A DNA stretch of 64,000 nt from Thiosocius sp963736445 (GCA_963736445.1 CAVTOY010000019.1:124001-188000); one strand, 5' to 3'. Shown: positions 1 through 9,776, counted from the first letter of the stretch. Numbers and translations: made by a program. Notes: generated from the sequence alone by a model not told the origin.

Positions 1-292
1 TGGTTGACCGCCACCACCACCAGGCCGCGCTCGCGGTATTTTTCGTACAGGCGCTCCATGAGGGCATCTCGCGCCGACAGGGCGGGCACCAGGTCGCCCA
101 GAAGTTGAGCATCACGACCTTGCCGCGAAAGTCGCTCAGGCTGTGCGCTTCGCCATCCATGTCCGGCAGGGTGAAATCCGGGGCCGCCAGGGGCGGCGAG
201 ACCGGGTTCATCTTGTGGCCGAGCGGCGGCAGATCGGCGGCACCCGCGGCAGACACGCGCAACAGCAGAGCGAGCGCGACCGGGCTAGGCAT
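1..292 (-). CDS. TlpA/ResA-like thioredoxin-fold protein, partial and frameshifted
   Basis: The reading begins at an ATG (290-292) with a short hydrophobic leader, followed by the TlpA-type sequence APDFTLPDMDGEAHSLSDFRGKVVMLNFWATWCPPCRREMPS. The WCPPC redox motif lies near residues 76-80. Proteins of this family are membrane- or periplasm-facing thiol-disulfide oxidoreductases used in cytochrome c maturation or general disulfide reduction. After REMPS the reading frame breaks at about position 60; the expected continuation MERLYEKYRERGLVVVAVN is present one frame away, so one base appears to be missing. The gene runs off the left edge. Its ATG overlaps the stop of the upstream gene (TGATG), which suggests translational coupling. 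Confidence 0.75.
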   Translation of the reverse strand, partial: MPSPVALALLLRVSAAGAADLPPLGHKMNPVSPPLAAPDFTLPDMDGEAHSLSDFRGKVVMLNFWATWCPPCRREMPSWSACTKNTASAAWWWWRST

Positions 293-833
293 CAGTCTCT
301 GGCGCCGGGGCACATTCCAGATCCGGCAGGACTTTTCATAACGTTTACCCTCGATTGACCAGACCACTTTCAGACTGACCCGGCTGCCGTGCGGCTCGGC
401 CATGGTCGTGAAACCCTGTATCCAGTCGCCGACCGCGAAGGTCGGATCATCGGCCAGGATGGACCAGCTGAAGCGCACACCCATGCCATGCCATTCCTCA
501 AGCCATTCGCTCTTGGTCTTGATCGGCCGTTCGACGCCCGTCCGCAGCCATATAACGCCAGTCGGCGACCTGATAGACTAGGGGCTGATCGGCGAGTTGC
601 GCACGATGGTACCGAACACGCAGCGCGTCGCGACCGCCTCGAGCACCGCTTCGGCAGGCCGCGCGCCGCATAGCTGGCGCGGATGAAATCCGGCGGCACC
701 TGAATAAGTTCGATACCCAGACCATCGCCCTCGTACTTCCAGTGCTTGAGTCCGGTGGCCGGCTCCACCGACATCACCGACCGGATTGATCCGCCGACGC
801 GGGCTGTACGCACGGCCAGCACAGCAACAGCAT
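292..833 (-). pseudogene. Conserved unknown protein, broken by several frameshifts
   Basis: Piecing together three frames gives a protein of about 180 residues. It has a hydrophobic start (ATG at 831-833), then segments such as GLKHWKYEGDGLGIEL, IQVPPDFIRASYAARGLP, FGTIVRN and a C-terminal part containing WSILADDPTFAVGDWIQGF and VWSIEGKRYEK. Frame changes are needed near 770, 648, 590, 530 and 305. The last base of its expected stop is shared with the ATG of the thioredoxin gene downstream. The segments look like real protein and agree in order, so the breaks may be sequencing errors rather than decay. I do not recognise the family. The neighbouring thioredoxin suggests an envelope or redox-related protein, but that is inference only. 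Confidence 0.5.
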
Positions 834-926
834 AGGATCAAGTACGCCTCGATTATGTCGACACGCTTATCCCCGTGAGCATACCTGGACCTCCCGTTCG
901 CCTGTCGTGCCGATGACCGCACGAGT

Positions 927-2836
927 CTAATCGAAAAAGGCCAGCACCTGATCGAGCTCGCGGGTGCGCGCGAACGCGCGGCATCGCGTCGAGAAAGGTC
1001 TGCCCATAGCCCTTTTTCAACAGGCGCGGGTCGCACATTACCAGCACGCCGCGGTCGCTCACATCGCGGATCAGGCGCCCGGCACCCTGCTTGAGCGCGA
1101 TCGCCGCCTGCGGCACCTGGTGCTGCATGAAGGGGTTGCCGCCGCGACGCCTGATCGCATCCAGACGCGCCTGCAGCACCGGGTCGCCGGGCGAGGCGAA
1201 CGGCAGCTTGTCGATCACCACCAGCGACAGCGCATCGCCGCGCACATCGACACCCTCCCAGAAGCTGGCGGTGCCGAGCAGCACCGCGTTGCCGTGCTCG
1301 ACGAAACGTTCTCGAGCAGCTCGGCCTTGGGCGCACTGCCCTGCACCAGCAGCGGAAACGTCGACCTGGTCCTCGAGCAGGTCGGCGGCCTGTCGCAGCG
1401 CGCGGTGGCTGGTGAACAGCAGAAAGGCGCGGCCGCCGCTCGCTTCGCAGGATCGGCACCGCCAGGTCGACCACCGCCTCCGTATAGCCGGGGTCGCTGG
1501 GCTGCGGCATGTCGCGCGGCACGAACCACAGCGCCTGGTTCGGATAGTCGAACGGGCTGTCCCACTTCTGCGTGCTGGCATCGAACAGGCCGAGCTGGTG
1601 TTGGAAATGTTCGAAGCTGTCGCCGACGGCCAGGGTCGCGGAGGTGAATACCCAGGCCGCCGGGTGGCGCTGCATCTGCAGCCGAACACCTCGGCGACAT
1701 CCAGCGGCGTGCTGTTCAGGCGCAGGCTCTGCATATAGGTCTCGAACCAGCGGATATCCTCGTTGCCCTCCTCCGGGCTGATCAGCATCTGCAGCTGGCT
1801 TGCCAGGGTCTCGCAGCGGGCCAGACAGGAATCCAGGCCCTTGCCACGACCCTGGATGGACTCGAGCATCACCTTGAGTCGCCTCAGCTGACCACGGCAG
1901 ACGTCCAGCGCCTCCAACGCAGCGCCCTCCGCCTCGACCTCGGCCCAGGACCCGCGGCGCAGCGCCTGGCCGAATGCCAGACGCAGGTCGCGCGCCGACC
2001 TGGCGACGACATCCAGCTGCTCGAGCAGCTTCGGCAGATCACCGGCCTCGCGGTGGTACTCGGTCTGGGTGTCGCGCGTCAGCTCGAGCAGCTGACGCGT
2101 GCTGACGGTGGTACCGAAGAAATTGCTCGCCACCTCGGGCAGCTGGTGTGCCTCGTCGATGATGAAGGCATCCGCACCAGGCAACAGTTCGCCGAAACCG
2201 TCGTCCTTGATCGCAAAATCGGCGCACAGCAGATGATGATTGACCACCACGATGTCGGCCTCCTGCGCGCGCCGGCGCGCCTCGACCAGGTGACACGTGC
2301 TCCAGGCATTGCACGTCCTGGCCCAGACAGTTGTCGGTGGTCGAGGTCACCAGCGGCCAGATCGCTGCATCCTCGGGGATATCCGCCAACTCGCTGATAT
2401 CGCCGCGCTCGGTCAGACCTGACCAGTCGCGCACTTTGAGCAGCCAGCGCAGGTTGTCACGGCCATGGCCACGACTGTCCTGCAGCGCGCTCTCCATGCG
2501 GTGGATGCAAAGGTAATTGGCGCGCCCCTTCAGCAGGGCGACCTTGACCGGGCTGGCCATAGCCTCGCGCAGCCGCGGCAGATCGCGCAGGAACAGCTGG
2601 TCCTGCAGGTTGCGGGTCCCGGTCGAGATGATCACCTTTTGGCCGGACAACAGTGCCGGCACCAGGTACGCGAAGGTCTTGCCGGTGCCGGTGCCGGCCT
2701 CGGCGATCAGACTCCCACCCTGAGCCATGACTGTGGCGACCGCCTCGGCCATGTCGAGCTGCTGCGGGCGATGCGAAAACCCGTCGAGGGTTCGTGCGAG
2801 CAGACCGTCCGGGCCCAGGACATCGAGCAGGTCCAT
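927..2836 (-). pseudogene. yoaA: DinG-family ATP-dependent DNA helicase YoaA, frameshifted at several points
   Basis: YoaA is an XPD/DinG-type superfamily 2 DNA helicase that works in DNA repair. The segments in order are: GPDGLLARTLDGFSHRPQQLDMA (start), Walker A AEAGTGTGKTFAYLVPALL, the Cys-rich Fe-S region (YLCIHRMES, then a frame break near 2300), MVVNHHLL, the DEAH box IIDEAHQLPE, FTSATL, LLFTSHRALR, GTASFWEGVDVRG and QGAGRLIRD. Frames change near 2300, 1680, 1430, 1320 and 970. The true end is probably VLAFFD followed by TAG at 927-929. The reconstructed length (about 636 codons) matches the E. coli protein. All helicase motifs survive in one frame or another, so sequence error is at least as likely as true inactivation. 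ATG 2834-2836 was chosen because GPDGLLA follows closely, as in the family. Confidence 0.8.
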
Positions 2837-2864
2837 CAGCAGTGCCCGCAATGAATGCAAGGAT

Positions 2865-3362
2865 TCAGCCGGCCTGATTGTCCCAGACCCCGTCCTGTCG
2901 CCCGTTGACGCGGTCCCAGACCAGCTCACCGATGATCTTGAAGCGCGCCACCGACATGGCGCCGCGCTTGGCCCGATCACTGCTCGAGGCGTCGACGAAC
3001 TCGGCCAGATCCTCACGCATCGCCTGATAGATCTCGTAGGGTTCGTAGTTTTCGTCCATCAGCACCAGTACGACGGCATCCCAATCCTGGTTCATCTTGA
3101 GCTGGCCGATGCGCTGACCGCTCTTGCTCTCGTCGAAGATCGTTCGGCTCTTGATCTGGATGCGGCGCCCGCTTTCGGGTTCGATCGCATCCCAGCCGGC
3201 TTCCGGGGTATCTCGGTCTCGAGACCGAGCAGACGCACGGCATCGTGCTCGGCAATCTCGTTGCTGATGCCCGGGCAGGGGCTTACCCATGGTGCGTCGG
3301 TACTCGGCCGCAAGCTGTCGAGCTTGCGCGATCAGTTTATCGGCAGCATAGGGGTTGCTCAC
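2865..3362 (-). CDS. Conserved protein of unknown function with internal frameshift pair
   Basis: A protein of 165 residues with an N-terminal MSNPYAADKLIAQARQLAAEYRRTMGKPLPG and a C-terminal half containing GRRIQIKSRTIFDE, WDAVVLVLMDENYEPYEIY and KRGAMSVARFKIIGELVWD. Between roughly 3204 and 3275 the open frame reads as nonsense, while the neighbouring frame gives ISNEIAEHDAVRLLGLETE and IPRKPAGWDA, which is clearly the intended sequence. Two compensating indels are therefore present. The IQIKSR stretch resembles nuclease-like folds, but no function can be assigned from this alone. It lies 28 bp upstream of yoaA on the same strand and shares that gene's high indel load. Confidence 0.7.
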   Translation of the reverse strand: MSNPYAADKLIAQARQLAAEYRRTMGKPLPGHQQRDCRARCRASARSRDRDTPEAGWDAIEPESGRRIQIKSRTIFDESKSGQRIGQLKMNQDWDAVVLVLMDENYEPYEIYQAMREDLAEFVDASSSDRAKRGAMSVARFKIIGELVWDRVNGRQDGVWDNQAG

Positions 3363-3458
3363 GCTGGCTTTTCTCTCCGCTTCGTATGCGCAAGTCTATA
3401 CCGAAGCACGCCGCGGATCAGCGCGGCCCAGCGGTCGGCGTTGCGCATTCTCGTTTTG

Positions 3459-3746
3459 CTAACCCTTTGGCGGCTCCCAGTAGCCGAACGCCTCCCCTGT
3501 CTGCGGCGCCTGCTGCTGCGGCCGACGCTGCACCATATCCTCATAGACATGCCGCGCGAAGCCGCAGAGCTCGTCGAAGAATTCAGTGCTGTCGGTGGCC
3601 GACATCCCGCGTTGGCTGGCCAGCATATAGCCCATTACCGCAGCGAGATACTGCATCACCAGCCCGGGATCGGCCTGCGGATGTTGCCGCTGCACGGCCT
3701 GCTGGATGTCCTCAAACAGCTGCGAAGAGAGTTGAATATCTGCCAT
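3459..3746 (-). CDS. Small conserved protein of unknown function
   Basis: A 95-residue soluble protein (MADIQLSSQLFEDIQQAVQR... ending FGYWEPPKG). It is predicted mostly helical, with no signal peptide or membrane segment and a proline/glutamine-rich tail. A purine-rich ribosome site (AAGGAGAACGCC) directly precedes the ATG, which supports the start. It lies between the mrcB-lpoP pair and the damaged yoaA region on the same strand. I do not recognise the family; the clean frame and good ribosome site make it a real gene. Confidence 0.7.
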   Translation of the reverse strand: MADIQLSSQLFEDIQQAVQRQHPQADPGLVMQYLAAVMGYMLASQRGMSATDSTEFFDELCGFARHVYEDMVQRRPQQQAPQTGEAFGYWEPPKG

Positions 3747-3808
3747 GGCGTTCTCCTTGGGGCCTTAGTGGATTGGTGCACTGGGGGCGCTATCGCTGCA
3801 GCGCTGGA

Positions 3809-4357
3809 TCATCGCAGCGAATTGGCACGCGCTTGGGCACTCCGGGCCCCGGCATCGTCGCCGAGCGCGCGGCGCGCCTCGGCAATCAGCTGCCAGTTGC
3901 TGCTGCGCAGCGCCTGATCGCCGGGGGCCGCGAGAGAATTCGACTTGGCCGCGAGCTGCACCACCAGATCATGGCGGCTTTGCGCCTGGCGTACTTGCGC
4001 CAATCGGTGCCACAGCGCCGCATCCTCGGGCGCGATACGCAGCGCGCGTTCCAGACTGACGGTCGCGCCGTCGAGATCGCCCTGGCTGCGCTGATCCTCG
4101 GCACGCCGCATCAAGACCGCCACCGCGCGCTTTGGCACGGGCCGCGCCGCGCGCGGCTGGGTCGGCGGAATATAAGCGGTGATCTGGGGCTCATTGGACT
4201 GTGCCGGCTGCGGCACCGATGAGCGATCTTCTACCTGCGCGGGACCTTGCGTGCGACTGACACCGGCACAGGCCGACAGCAGCGCCGCAAAGACCACCGC
4301 ACCCAGCAGTCGCAAGGTGCATCGGCTGGCCGATAGACGTTCGTCTGAGAGGTACAT
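3809..4357 (-). CDS. lpoP: TPR lipoprotein, LpoP-like activator of PBP1B
   Basis: This 182-residue protein has a signal peptide ending in a lipobox (LLSAC, Cys near residue 30), a Pro/Gln-rich linker (about 35-75) and a tetratricopeptide-type helical region (about 78-180, with AEDQRSQGDLDGATVSLERALRIAPEDAALWHRLAQV). It lies directly downstream of mrcB on the same strand. In Pseudomonas the small TPR lipoprotein LpoP is encoded next to ponB/mrcB and activates that synthase from the outer membrane, replacing the unrelated enterobacterial LpoB. Position, lipobox, length and TPR content match that arrangement, so the same role is inferred: outer-membrane-anchored, reaching through the periplasm to PBP1B. 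The identity is based on context plus domain type, not on a sequence search. Confidence 0.65.
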   Translation of the reverse strand: MYLSDERLSASRCTLRLLGAVVFAALLSACAGVSRTQGPAQVEDRSSVPQPAQSNEPQITAYIPPTQPRAARPVPKRAVAVLMRRAEDQRSQGDLDGATVSLERALRIAPEDAALWHRLAQVRQAQSRHDLVVQLAAKSNSLAAPGDQALRSSNWQLIAEARRALGDDAGARSAQARANSLR

Positions 4358-4390
4358 TGTGTTCCGGCATCCCTTGGACCAGGCTGGAGA

Positions 4391-6721
4391 TTAATCGAAC
4401 AAGCCGCGAAAGAAACCCCCCGGCACCTGTTTTTCCATGCAGGGCGAGCGCTCTATCGGCTGTGATCCGGCGATATAGGGAAATGCAACCGCCCCCTCGC
4501 AATGCTGCGCGGCCAGGCGTCCCTCACCGTCCACCCAGTGATATTCGACATCCGGCGGCGGCGTAAGCTGGAGCGAAACGTTGCCGATGCTGCGCATCAG
4601 GTCGGCCCATAACGGAAGAGCGCCCTGCGCACCGGTAAGACCCGTCGGCGCATTGTCGTCGCGACCGACCCAGGCTACCGCTACACGATCGGCGGAGAAA
4701 CCCGCAAACCAACTGTCGCGCAGGTCATTGGTAGTACCGGTCTTGCCGGCTACCTGCAGGCTGGACGGGAGCATTTCGCGCAATGCAGCGCCGGTGCCCG
4801 ATTCCGTGACCTCGACCAGATTGCGATTGAGCAGGAACACGGCCGCCGGGTCGGCGGCCTGGGCGACGGTCAGCGGATAACGCTGCAAGGCCCGTTGCTC
4901 GTCATCCAGCACCGCGCGAATAGCGCGCAGCGGCGAATTGAAGCCACCCGCCGCCAGACTCTGGTAGACCTGTGCAACCTCGAGCGGGGACAGCGACAGC
5001 GCGCCGAGCAAGAGCGCCGGGAAGGGCTCGATCTCGCGCTGCACCCCAAGGGCACGCAAGGTCTTGATCACCGGTCGCAGGCCGACGTCCAGGCCGAGGC
5101 CGACCGTCGCGAGGTTGAACGATCGTGACAGCGCCTCGTGCAGCGGCACCCAACCATGCAACTTACGGTCATTGTTTCTAGGCTGCCAGCGCTGGCCACC
5201 CGGCAGCTTCATGTCGACTGGCCGGTCCTCGATCAGCGTGCTCAAGGTGTAACGCTGCGGCAGCGACAACGCGCTCAGATAGACCGCTGGCTTGATCAAC
5301 GAACCCACCGGGCGCAGCGCGTCAAGGGCACGATTGAATCCGGCGAAACCGGCGTCGCGCCCGCCGACCAGCGCCTGCACCTCACCACTCTGTGCTGCGA
5401 CGACGACCAGGGCACCCTGCAGGCTGTCCTGCGCGATGCCTCGCGACTTCTCTATGCGCCGTAGGCGCTGGTCAATGGCTGCAGCGGCCTGCTGCTGAAC
5501 CCAAGGGTCGAGGGTCGAAAAAATGCGCAACCCCTCTGAAGTGAGGTCCTCCTCACGATAGTCCCGACGCAGCTGTCGTCTGACCAGATCGACAAATGCC
5601 GGCACGCGTTGGCTGTGCGCGGCGCCGCGCGCACTGACCCCAAGCGGCTGTTTGCGCGCCGTGTCCGCCTCGGTCTGGCTCACGAAGCCCTGCGCCTGCA
5701 TCAGATCGATCACCAGATTGCGGCGTGCCAACGCCCGCTGCGGATGCCGCCGCGGATTGTAGTAGGAAGCGCCCTTGACCAGACCGACCAGTAGTGCGGT
5801 CTCGTGTAGACGCAGTTCGTTCAGCGGGCGATTAAAATAGAAATAGGCGCCGAGGCCGAATCCGTGAATCGCGCGTGCGCCGTCCTGGCCGAGAAAGACC
5901 TCATTGGCGTAGGCCTCGAGAATCTCGTCTTTGCTATAGCGTGCGTCCACCAGCAGCGCCATAAATGCCTCGTTGAGCTTGCGCCACAGCGAACGGTCCG
6001 GGCTAAGTACGAAGTTCTTCACCAGCTGCTGGGTCAGCGTGCTGCCACCCTGCACCACCCTGCCGGCGCGGACATTCGTCCATAGCGCGCGTGCAATCCC
6101 ACGCAGGTCGACGCCACCATGTTCAAAAAAACGTCGATCCTCGACCGCCAGCAGGGCCTCCACCAGGTGATCCGGCAGATCGCCACGCTGCACCAACACG
6201 CGATCCTCGTTGTGCGCGGGATAGATGCTGCCAATCAGTGCCGGCTCGAGACGGTACAGGTCGATCTCTCGCCTATCCGCCGTCCGAATCCGACCGATGA
6301 CGCCCTCCGCCGTATCTACCAGGATGCGTTGCGCCCGCTCTTCGCCGTCCCAAAAGAAGGCATCACGGGTATGGATGGTGAAGCGGCCGCCGCGCGCGGA
6401 CCACTGCGCAGGCGCGGACACCTTGCCGACTTCGCGATAGCCGATAAAGCGCAACTCCGCCTTGAGTTGTGCCGGCGAGATTGCGGCACCGGCATACAGG
6501 TCGAGCGGCCTAGCATAGACCTTTGCCGGCACCGCCCAACGCTTGCCATCGAACTTCACCCGGACCGTCTTGCTGAGATACAGGGAATACCCACCGACCA
6601 ACAGACCGAGCAACAACACCATCCCGAGCGCAATGCGCCACCTGGAACCTGACCGGGATCGCGTCGCGCGTCTGCGCGCGTTCCTGCCGCCCTTTTTGGA
6701 CCGCCTCTTCTTGTTTGCCAT
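4391..6721 (-). CDS. mrcB: Penicillin-binding protein 1B, bifunctional glycosyltransferase/transpeptidase
   Basis: This class A PBP polymerises lipid II and cross-links peptidoglycan at the inner membrane. In order it has a very basic cytoplasmic tail (MANKKRRSKKGGRNARRR), one membrane segment (about 29-48), a UB2H-like region, and a GT51 domain with EDRRFFEHGGVDLRG and GGSTLTQQLVKNF. The transpeptidase domain carries the three active-site motifs: SLIK (the catalytic Ser-x-x-Lys within RPVGSLIKPAVYL), SRSFN (SxN position) and KTGTT. At 776 residues it has the usual length. The ATG at 6719-6721 is preferred over one seven codons upstream because AGGA sits eight bases before it. The LpoP-like lipoprotein gene follows 33 bp downstream. 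Frame intact. Confidence 0.95.
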   Translation of the reverse strand: MANKKRRSKKGGRNARRRATRSRSGSRWRIALGMVLLLGLLVGGYSLYLSKTVRVKFDGKRWAVPAKVYARPLDLYAGAAISPAQLKAELRFIGYREVGKVSAPAQWSARGGRFTIHTRDAFFWDGEERAQRILVDTAEGVIGRIRTADRREIDLYRLEPALIGSIYPAHNEDRVLVQRGDLPDHLVEALLAVEDRRFFEHGGVDLRGIARALWTNVRAGRVVQGGSTLTQQLVKNFVLSPDRSLWRKLNEAFMALLVDARYSKDEILEAYANEVFLGQDGARAIHGFGLGAYFYFNRPLNELRLHETALLVGLVKGASYYNPRRHPQRALARRNLVIDLMQAQGFVSQTEADTARKQPLGVSARGAAHSQRVPAFVDLVRRQLRRDYREEDLTSEGLRIFSTLDPWVQQQAAAAIDQRLRRIEKSRGIAQDSLQGALVVVAAQSGEVQALVGGRDAGFAGFNRALDALRPVGSLIKPAVYLSALSLPQRYTLSTLIEDRPVDMKLPGGQRWQPRNNDRKLHGWVPLHEALSRSFNLATVGLGLDVGLRPVIKTLRALGVQREIEPFPALLLGALSLSPLEVAQVYQSLAAGGFNSPLRAIRAVLDDEQRALQRYPLTVAQAADPAAVFLLNRNLVEVTESGTGAALREMLPSSLQVAGKTGTTNDLRDSWFAGFSADRVAVAWVGRDDNAPTGLTGAQGALPLWADLMRSIGNVSLQLTPPPDVEYHWVDGEGRLAAQHCEGAVAFPYIAGSQPIERSPCMEKQVPGGFFRGLFD

Positions 6722-6993
6722 CGATAATCCTGCTCGATCCAACTACGACGCGAAGGGGCTCAAGACACGCGCACCCAGGCGGTCCCCGCCAGCCCGATCA
6801 CCGCTATTTGTAGTCTGGCGGTGGCGCGCCTTCGCGAAAGACCCGTGCCGTCGCCGGCAATTCTATCAGGCGATATTGCCGCAGACGTCGACAGACCCCG
6901 CAGATCACGAGATCCATCTCACGGCACGAGGGATTACGACGAGCTAACGCGGGGTGAACCGAATCCGGCGCGATGCAGGGGTGGCATCGATCC

Positions 6994-7623
6994 CTAATAG
7001 GTGGGCCGCCCGGTCATGCCGGTCGGAAGGCCATCCATGGCAGGATGAGCGTTATCAGACAGCGCGGCTGTAACCACGTAACGCCAGGGAGTCCCCGGGC
7101 GAATCGCATCGAACGGGTAGCAGGTCACCAGGCGCAGCTGAGGCGGCGCAAGCGGATCGAGCAGATCGAGATCGGCTGCATGATGCACCGCCTTTTGCGC
7201 CACGACAAACCGCAGTACACCCCCCTCGGCGTCCTGCAATACGAGCTTGTCACCGCGACGCAGGTCCTGTAACCAGGCGAAGTGGGTATCGCGATGGCCC
7301 ACGAGGACTACATTGCCGGACTTTCCGGGGCGCGCGGTACCCGGAATGTGGCCCGGGCCGAATGCAAGCACCCGACCACTGGATCCCGCGAGGACAATCT
7401 GGTTGACGCCGAGTCGCGCCTGACTTAGCCGCGCCAGCGGCTGCGTATCGGCCCAGGGCCAGGGCCGCGGATCCGACACACCGGTCAGCGTGCGCTGCCA
7501 GGCGGCCTCCAGCAATAACTGCGCCAGCCAGGCCTTGGCGGGAATGTAGCCGGCATACAGCAGACAGCCGGCGCCGAGGACACAGCCGACTACCGAGCCC
7601 AGGCGACGCCATGGCTGGCTCAT
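6994..7623 (-). CDS. Class GN sortase (marine proteobacterial type)
   Basis: A membrane-anchored cysteine transpeptidase of 209 residues. An N-terminal hydrophobic segment (about 8-28) precedes the sortase core. The catalytic triad is visible: His in GHRDTH (about 110), Cys in LVTCYPF (about 168) and Arg in PGTPWRYVV (about 181). Gram-negative class GN sortases typically occur as a single copy beside one dedicated substrate, and that is the case here: the gene starts inside the stop of the VIT/VWA protein (ATGA overlap at 7620-7623), so the two are translationally coupled. An upstream in-frame start at 7647 would lie inside the substrate gene and is less likely. It probably cleaves the LPATA-type tail of the neighbouring protein. 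Confidence 0.9.
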   Translation of the reverse strand: MSQPWRRLGSVVGCVLGAGCLLYAGYIPAKAWLAQLLLEAAWQRTLTGVSDPRPWPWADTQPLARLSQARLGVNQIVLAGSSGRVLAFGPGHIPGTARPGKSGNVVLVGHRDTHFAWLQDLRRGDKLVLQDAEGGVLRFVVAQKAVHHAADLDLLDPLAPPQLRLVTCYPFDAIRPGTPWRYVVTAALSDNAHPAMDGLPTGMTGRPTY

Positions 7624-9776
7624 GCACGACGCTCGCGCACTAGCCAACCCAGGACGAGGCCGAGCAGGCCCAGCAGCATGAACAATGGTGCCGGCGTAGC
7701 CGTCGCCGGCAGCCGACCGAACACCGCGTCAGCCGACCAAGTGGCCGGTAGGCGCGCAGGTATCGCGGCCGATTGCAGATCGCTCGCCGAGGGTCTGCGC
7801 GGCGTCTTGTCGACTGCCACCAGGCTGGTGTAGCGGCTGACCAGGTGATGTTCCAGGGCAAGCCCCAGCACGGCGTCACGGGCCGCTGCGCGATCCTCGC
7901 CTGTTACCTGCCGTACCACCCAGTCGTCGATCATGCGGCGCGCCCACAGCGCATGCACGCCGGCCCCGTCGGCACCCCCCTGCAGTCTGGCCGTATGCCG
8001 CCAAACCTGGGTTCCCAGCCGACCCTCGATGCGCACACTGCGCAACCTGCGGCCGCTCTCGACGACGACCACCAGCGGCTCGCCGGCGTACAGGTCGGGC
8101 ACAGGCAGCGGGGTCTGCACGACGCTGGCGTCTGGTTCCTCTGCGTCCCAGTGCAACTGCACATCGGTCAGCACCGGCGCGCTCAGCTGCGCAAACAAGG
8201 CCGCCACCTTGTCTTCCACTTCGTCGGTGCTGCCGATGTAGGTGAAGGTGCCACGTCCAAACTGCGCTGCGCGTCGCATCAGCAGTGCATTGGGTGCCGA
8301 GCCGATACCGACGCTGAACAGCCGGCTGTCGCCGATGTCTTGCGCCACCGCCTCGAACATCGCCTGCTCGTTACCGACAGCGCCATCAGTCAAAAATACT
8401 ACCTGGCGCAGCAGACCGCTCGGCGTCGGGTCATACAACGCGCGCCGCATCGCGGGCAACATCTCGGTGCCACCATCGGCCTTGAGACCGCGCACATAGC
8501 GTCGCGCGCGCTGCAGACTTGCCTGATCGGCCGGCATCGCCCGATCGAACAGCTGCTGCACGGTGTGGTTGAACTGGATGACGTTGAAGCGATCGCCCGG
8601 TTTGAGTCGCTGCAGCGCGCTCAGCAACGCCGCACGCGCCTGCTCGATAGAGGCGCCGTGCATCGAGCCCGAGGTATCCACCACCAGGATAAGCTCGCGC
8701 CCACGACTCGGCGGCAGCGCCTCCGGTCGAGGCGGCATCACCATCAGCAGACTGTAGTAGCGGCCCCGCCATTGCTCGTTGAACAGCGCCGCCGCAGGTT
8801 GCGCCGCCAGCGCCGGTCGCCAACGCAGCACGAAGTCACGCTCGGCCGCGACGGCGCCATGGGCCAGCTCGACAGCATAGTCGCCGGGCGCCAGCTCCTC
8901 GACGCGAATTGGATGATAGGGGCTGCCGATATCCGCGAGAGCCAGCCCGATATGCAAAACCACGCGCAGCTGCAACGGATTGAAGCCTTCTGCAGCGCCC
9001 ACCGCCACCGGCGGGGTGATCTGCGACGCATCCGGCACTTGATCGGTATCCGCTGCCCAGCCGTGCGCAGTCGCCGATTCAGATTCGCTCTTCAACGGAC
9101 GACCTGGAATATATCGCGGCCCGACCACCATCGGAAAACGCAGCGAAAATTCGCGGTCCAGCCAGCGCACCGGCTGCTGATACTCGATCTGGATAACAAC
9201 AGTCTCACCCGGCGGGATGTTGGCCACCGCGATGGTAAAGATGTTCGCCCGCTGCTGGTTGAGCAGGCTTGCCACCTGCCCCTTGGCACGGGCCTGCTGG
9301 TAGGTCTTCTCGGCCTGCCGCCGTTCCTGAATCTCGCCCTCGATCAGACGCTCGGCATAGCGCATCTGCAGGCGATCGACGGCCGCGTCCTTCGGCAGGG
9401 GAAACACGTATACGCCCTCGACCCAGACCCCATTAGGATTGCTGAAACGCTGCTTTACGCGAACCCGCGCCAGCATCCCGGTGACCTCGATCGTGACATC
9501 GGTCCGCAGCTGCGGTGCAGGCCCCATCGGCTCGCCGGCGGCGCCATACAGCACCAGGCCGGGCGGCGCTTCCGCCGCCTGCGCCTCGCTGGCGCCCAAC
9601 AGAATTAGCACGGCCATGATGAGACTGACCGACAGGCCAATGAATACAGCCCTGCACAGCAGCCCCAGCCAGCCCAGGGTGTCGCGGGGCGTAATCGTCG
9701 TCTCGGCTGACCGGCGTCGCATAGACGCCGCAGGGATCTTCAGAGTGATTTCTCGCCCGCTCTTTACCTGCGCCAT
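7620..9776 (-). CDS. VIT/VWA-domain sortase target protein (marine proteobacterial sortase substrate)
   Basis: A 718-residue surface or periplasmic protein. After a long N-terminal signal segment (hydrophobic about 38-68, ending EAQAA) comes a VIT domain (about 80-215, with VRVKQRFSNPNGVWVEGVYVFPLP and FTIAVANIPPGETVVIQIEYQQ), then a von Willebrand A domain (about 365-540) with the metal-ion site DTSGSMHG and later LTDGAVGNE. The C-terminus has a cell-wall-type sorting signal: LPATATPAP, a hydrophobic helix and RERRA. This layout is that of the single dedicated substrate of class GN sortases, with an inter-alpha-trypsin-inhibitor-like heavy-chain architecture. It is first in an operon with the sortase and is divergently transcribed from pdsR. 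The ligand is unknown. Confidence 0.9.
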   Translation of the reverse strand: MAQVKSGREITLKIPAASMRRRSAETTITPRDTLGWLGLLCRAVFIGLSVSLIMAVLILLGASEAQAAEAPPGLVLYGAAGEPMGPAPQLRTDVTIEVTGMLARVRVKQRFSNPNGVWVEGVYVFPLPKDAAVDRLQMRYAERLIEGEIQERRQAEKTYQQARAKGQVASLLNQQRANIFTIAVANIPPGETVVIQIEYQQPVRWLDREFSLRFPMVVGPRYIPGRPLKSESESATAHGWAADTDQVPDASQITPPVAVGAAEGFNPLQLRVVLHIGLALADIGSPYHPIRVEELAPGDYAVELAHGAVAAERDFVLRWRPALAAQPAAALFNEQWRGRYYSLLMVMPPRPEALPPSRGRELILVVDTSGSMHGASIEQARAALLSALQRLKPGDRFNVIQFNHTVQQLFDRAMPADQASLQRARRYVRGLKADGGTEMLPAMRRALYDPTPSGLLRQVVFLTDGAVGNEQAMFEAVAQDIGDSRLFSVGIGSAPNALLMRRAAQFGRGTFTYIGSTDEVEDKVAALFAQLSAPVLTDVQLHWDAEEPDASVVQTPLPVPDLYAGEPLVVVVESGRRLRSVRIEGRLGTQVWRHTARLQGGADGAGVHALWARRMIDDWVVRQVTGEDRAAARDAVLGLALEHHLVSRYTSLVAVDKTPRRPSASDLQSAAIPARLPATWSADAVFGRLPATATPAPLFMLLGLLGLVLGWLVRERRA

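Noticed and set aside
7773..9608. 611-codon plus-strand frame opposite the sortase substrate
   Set aside because: Antisense shadow of a well-supported VIT/VWA gene; composition is His/Arg-rich as expected for a shadow.
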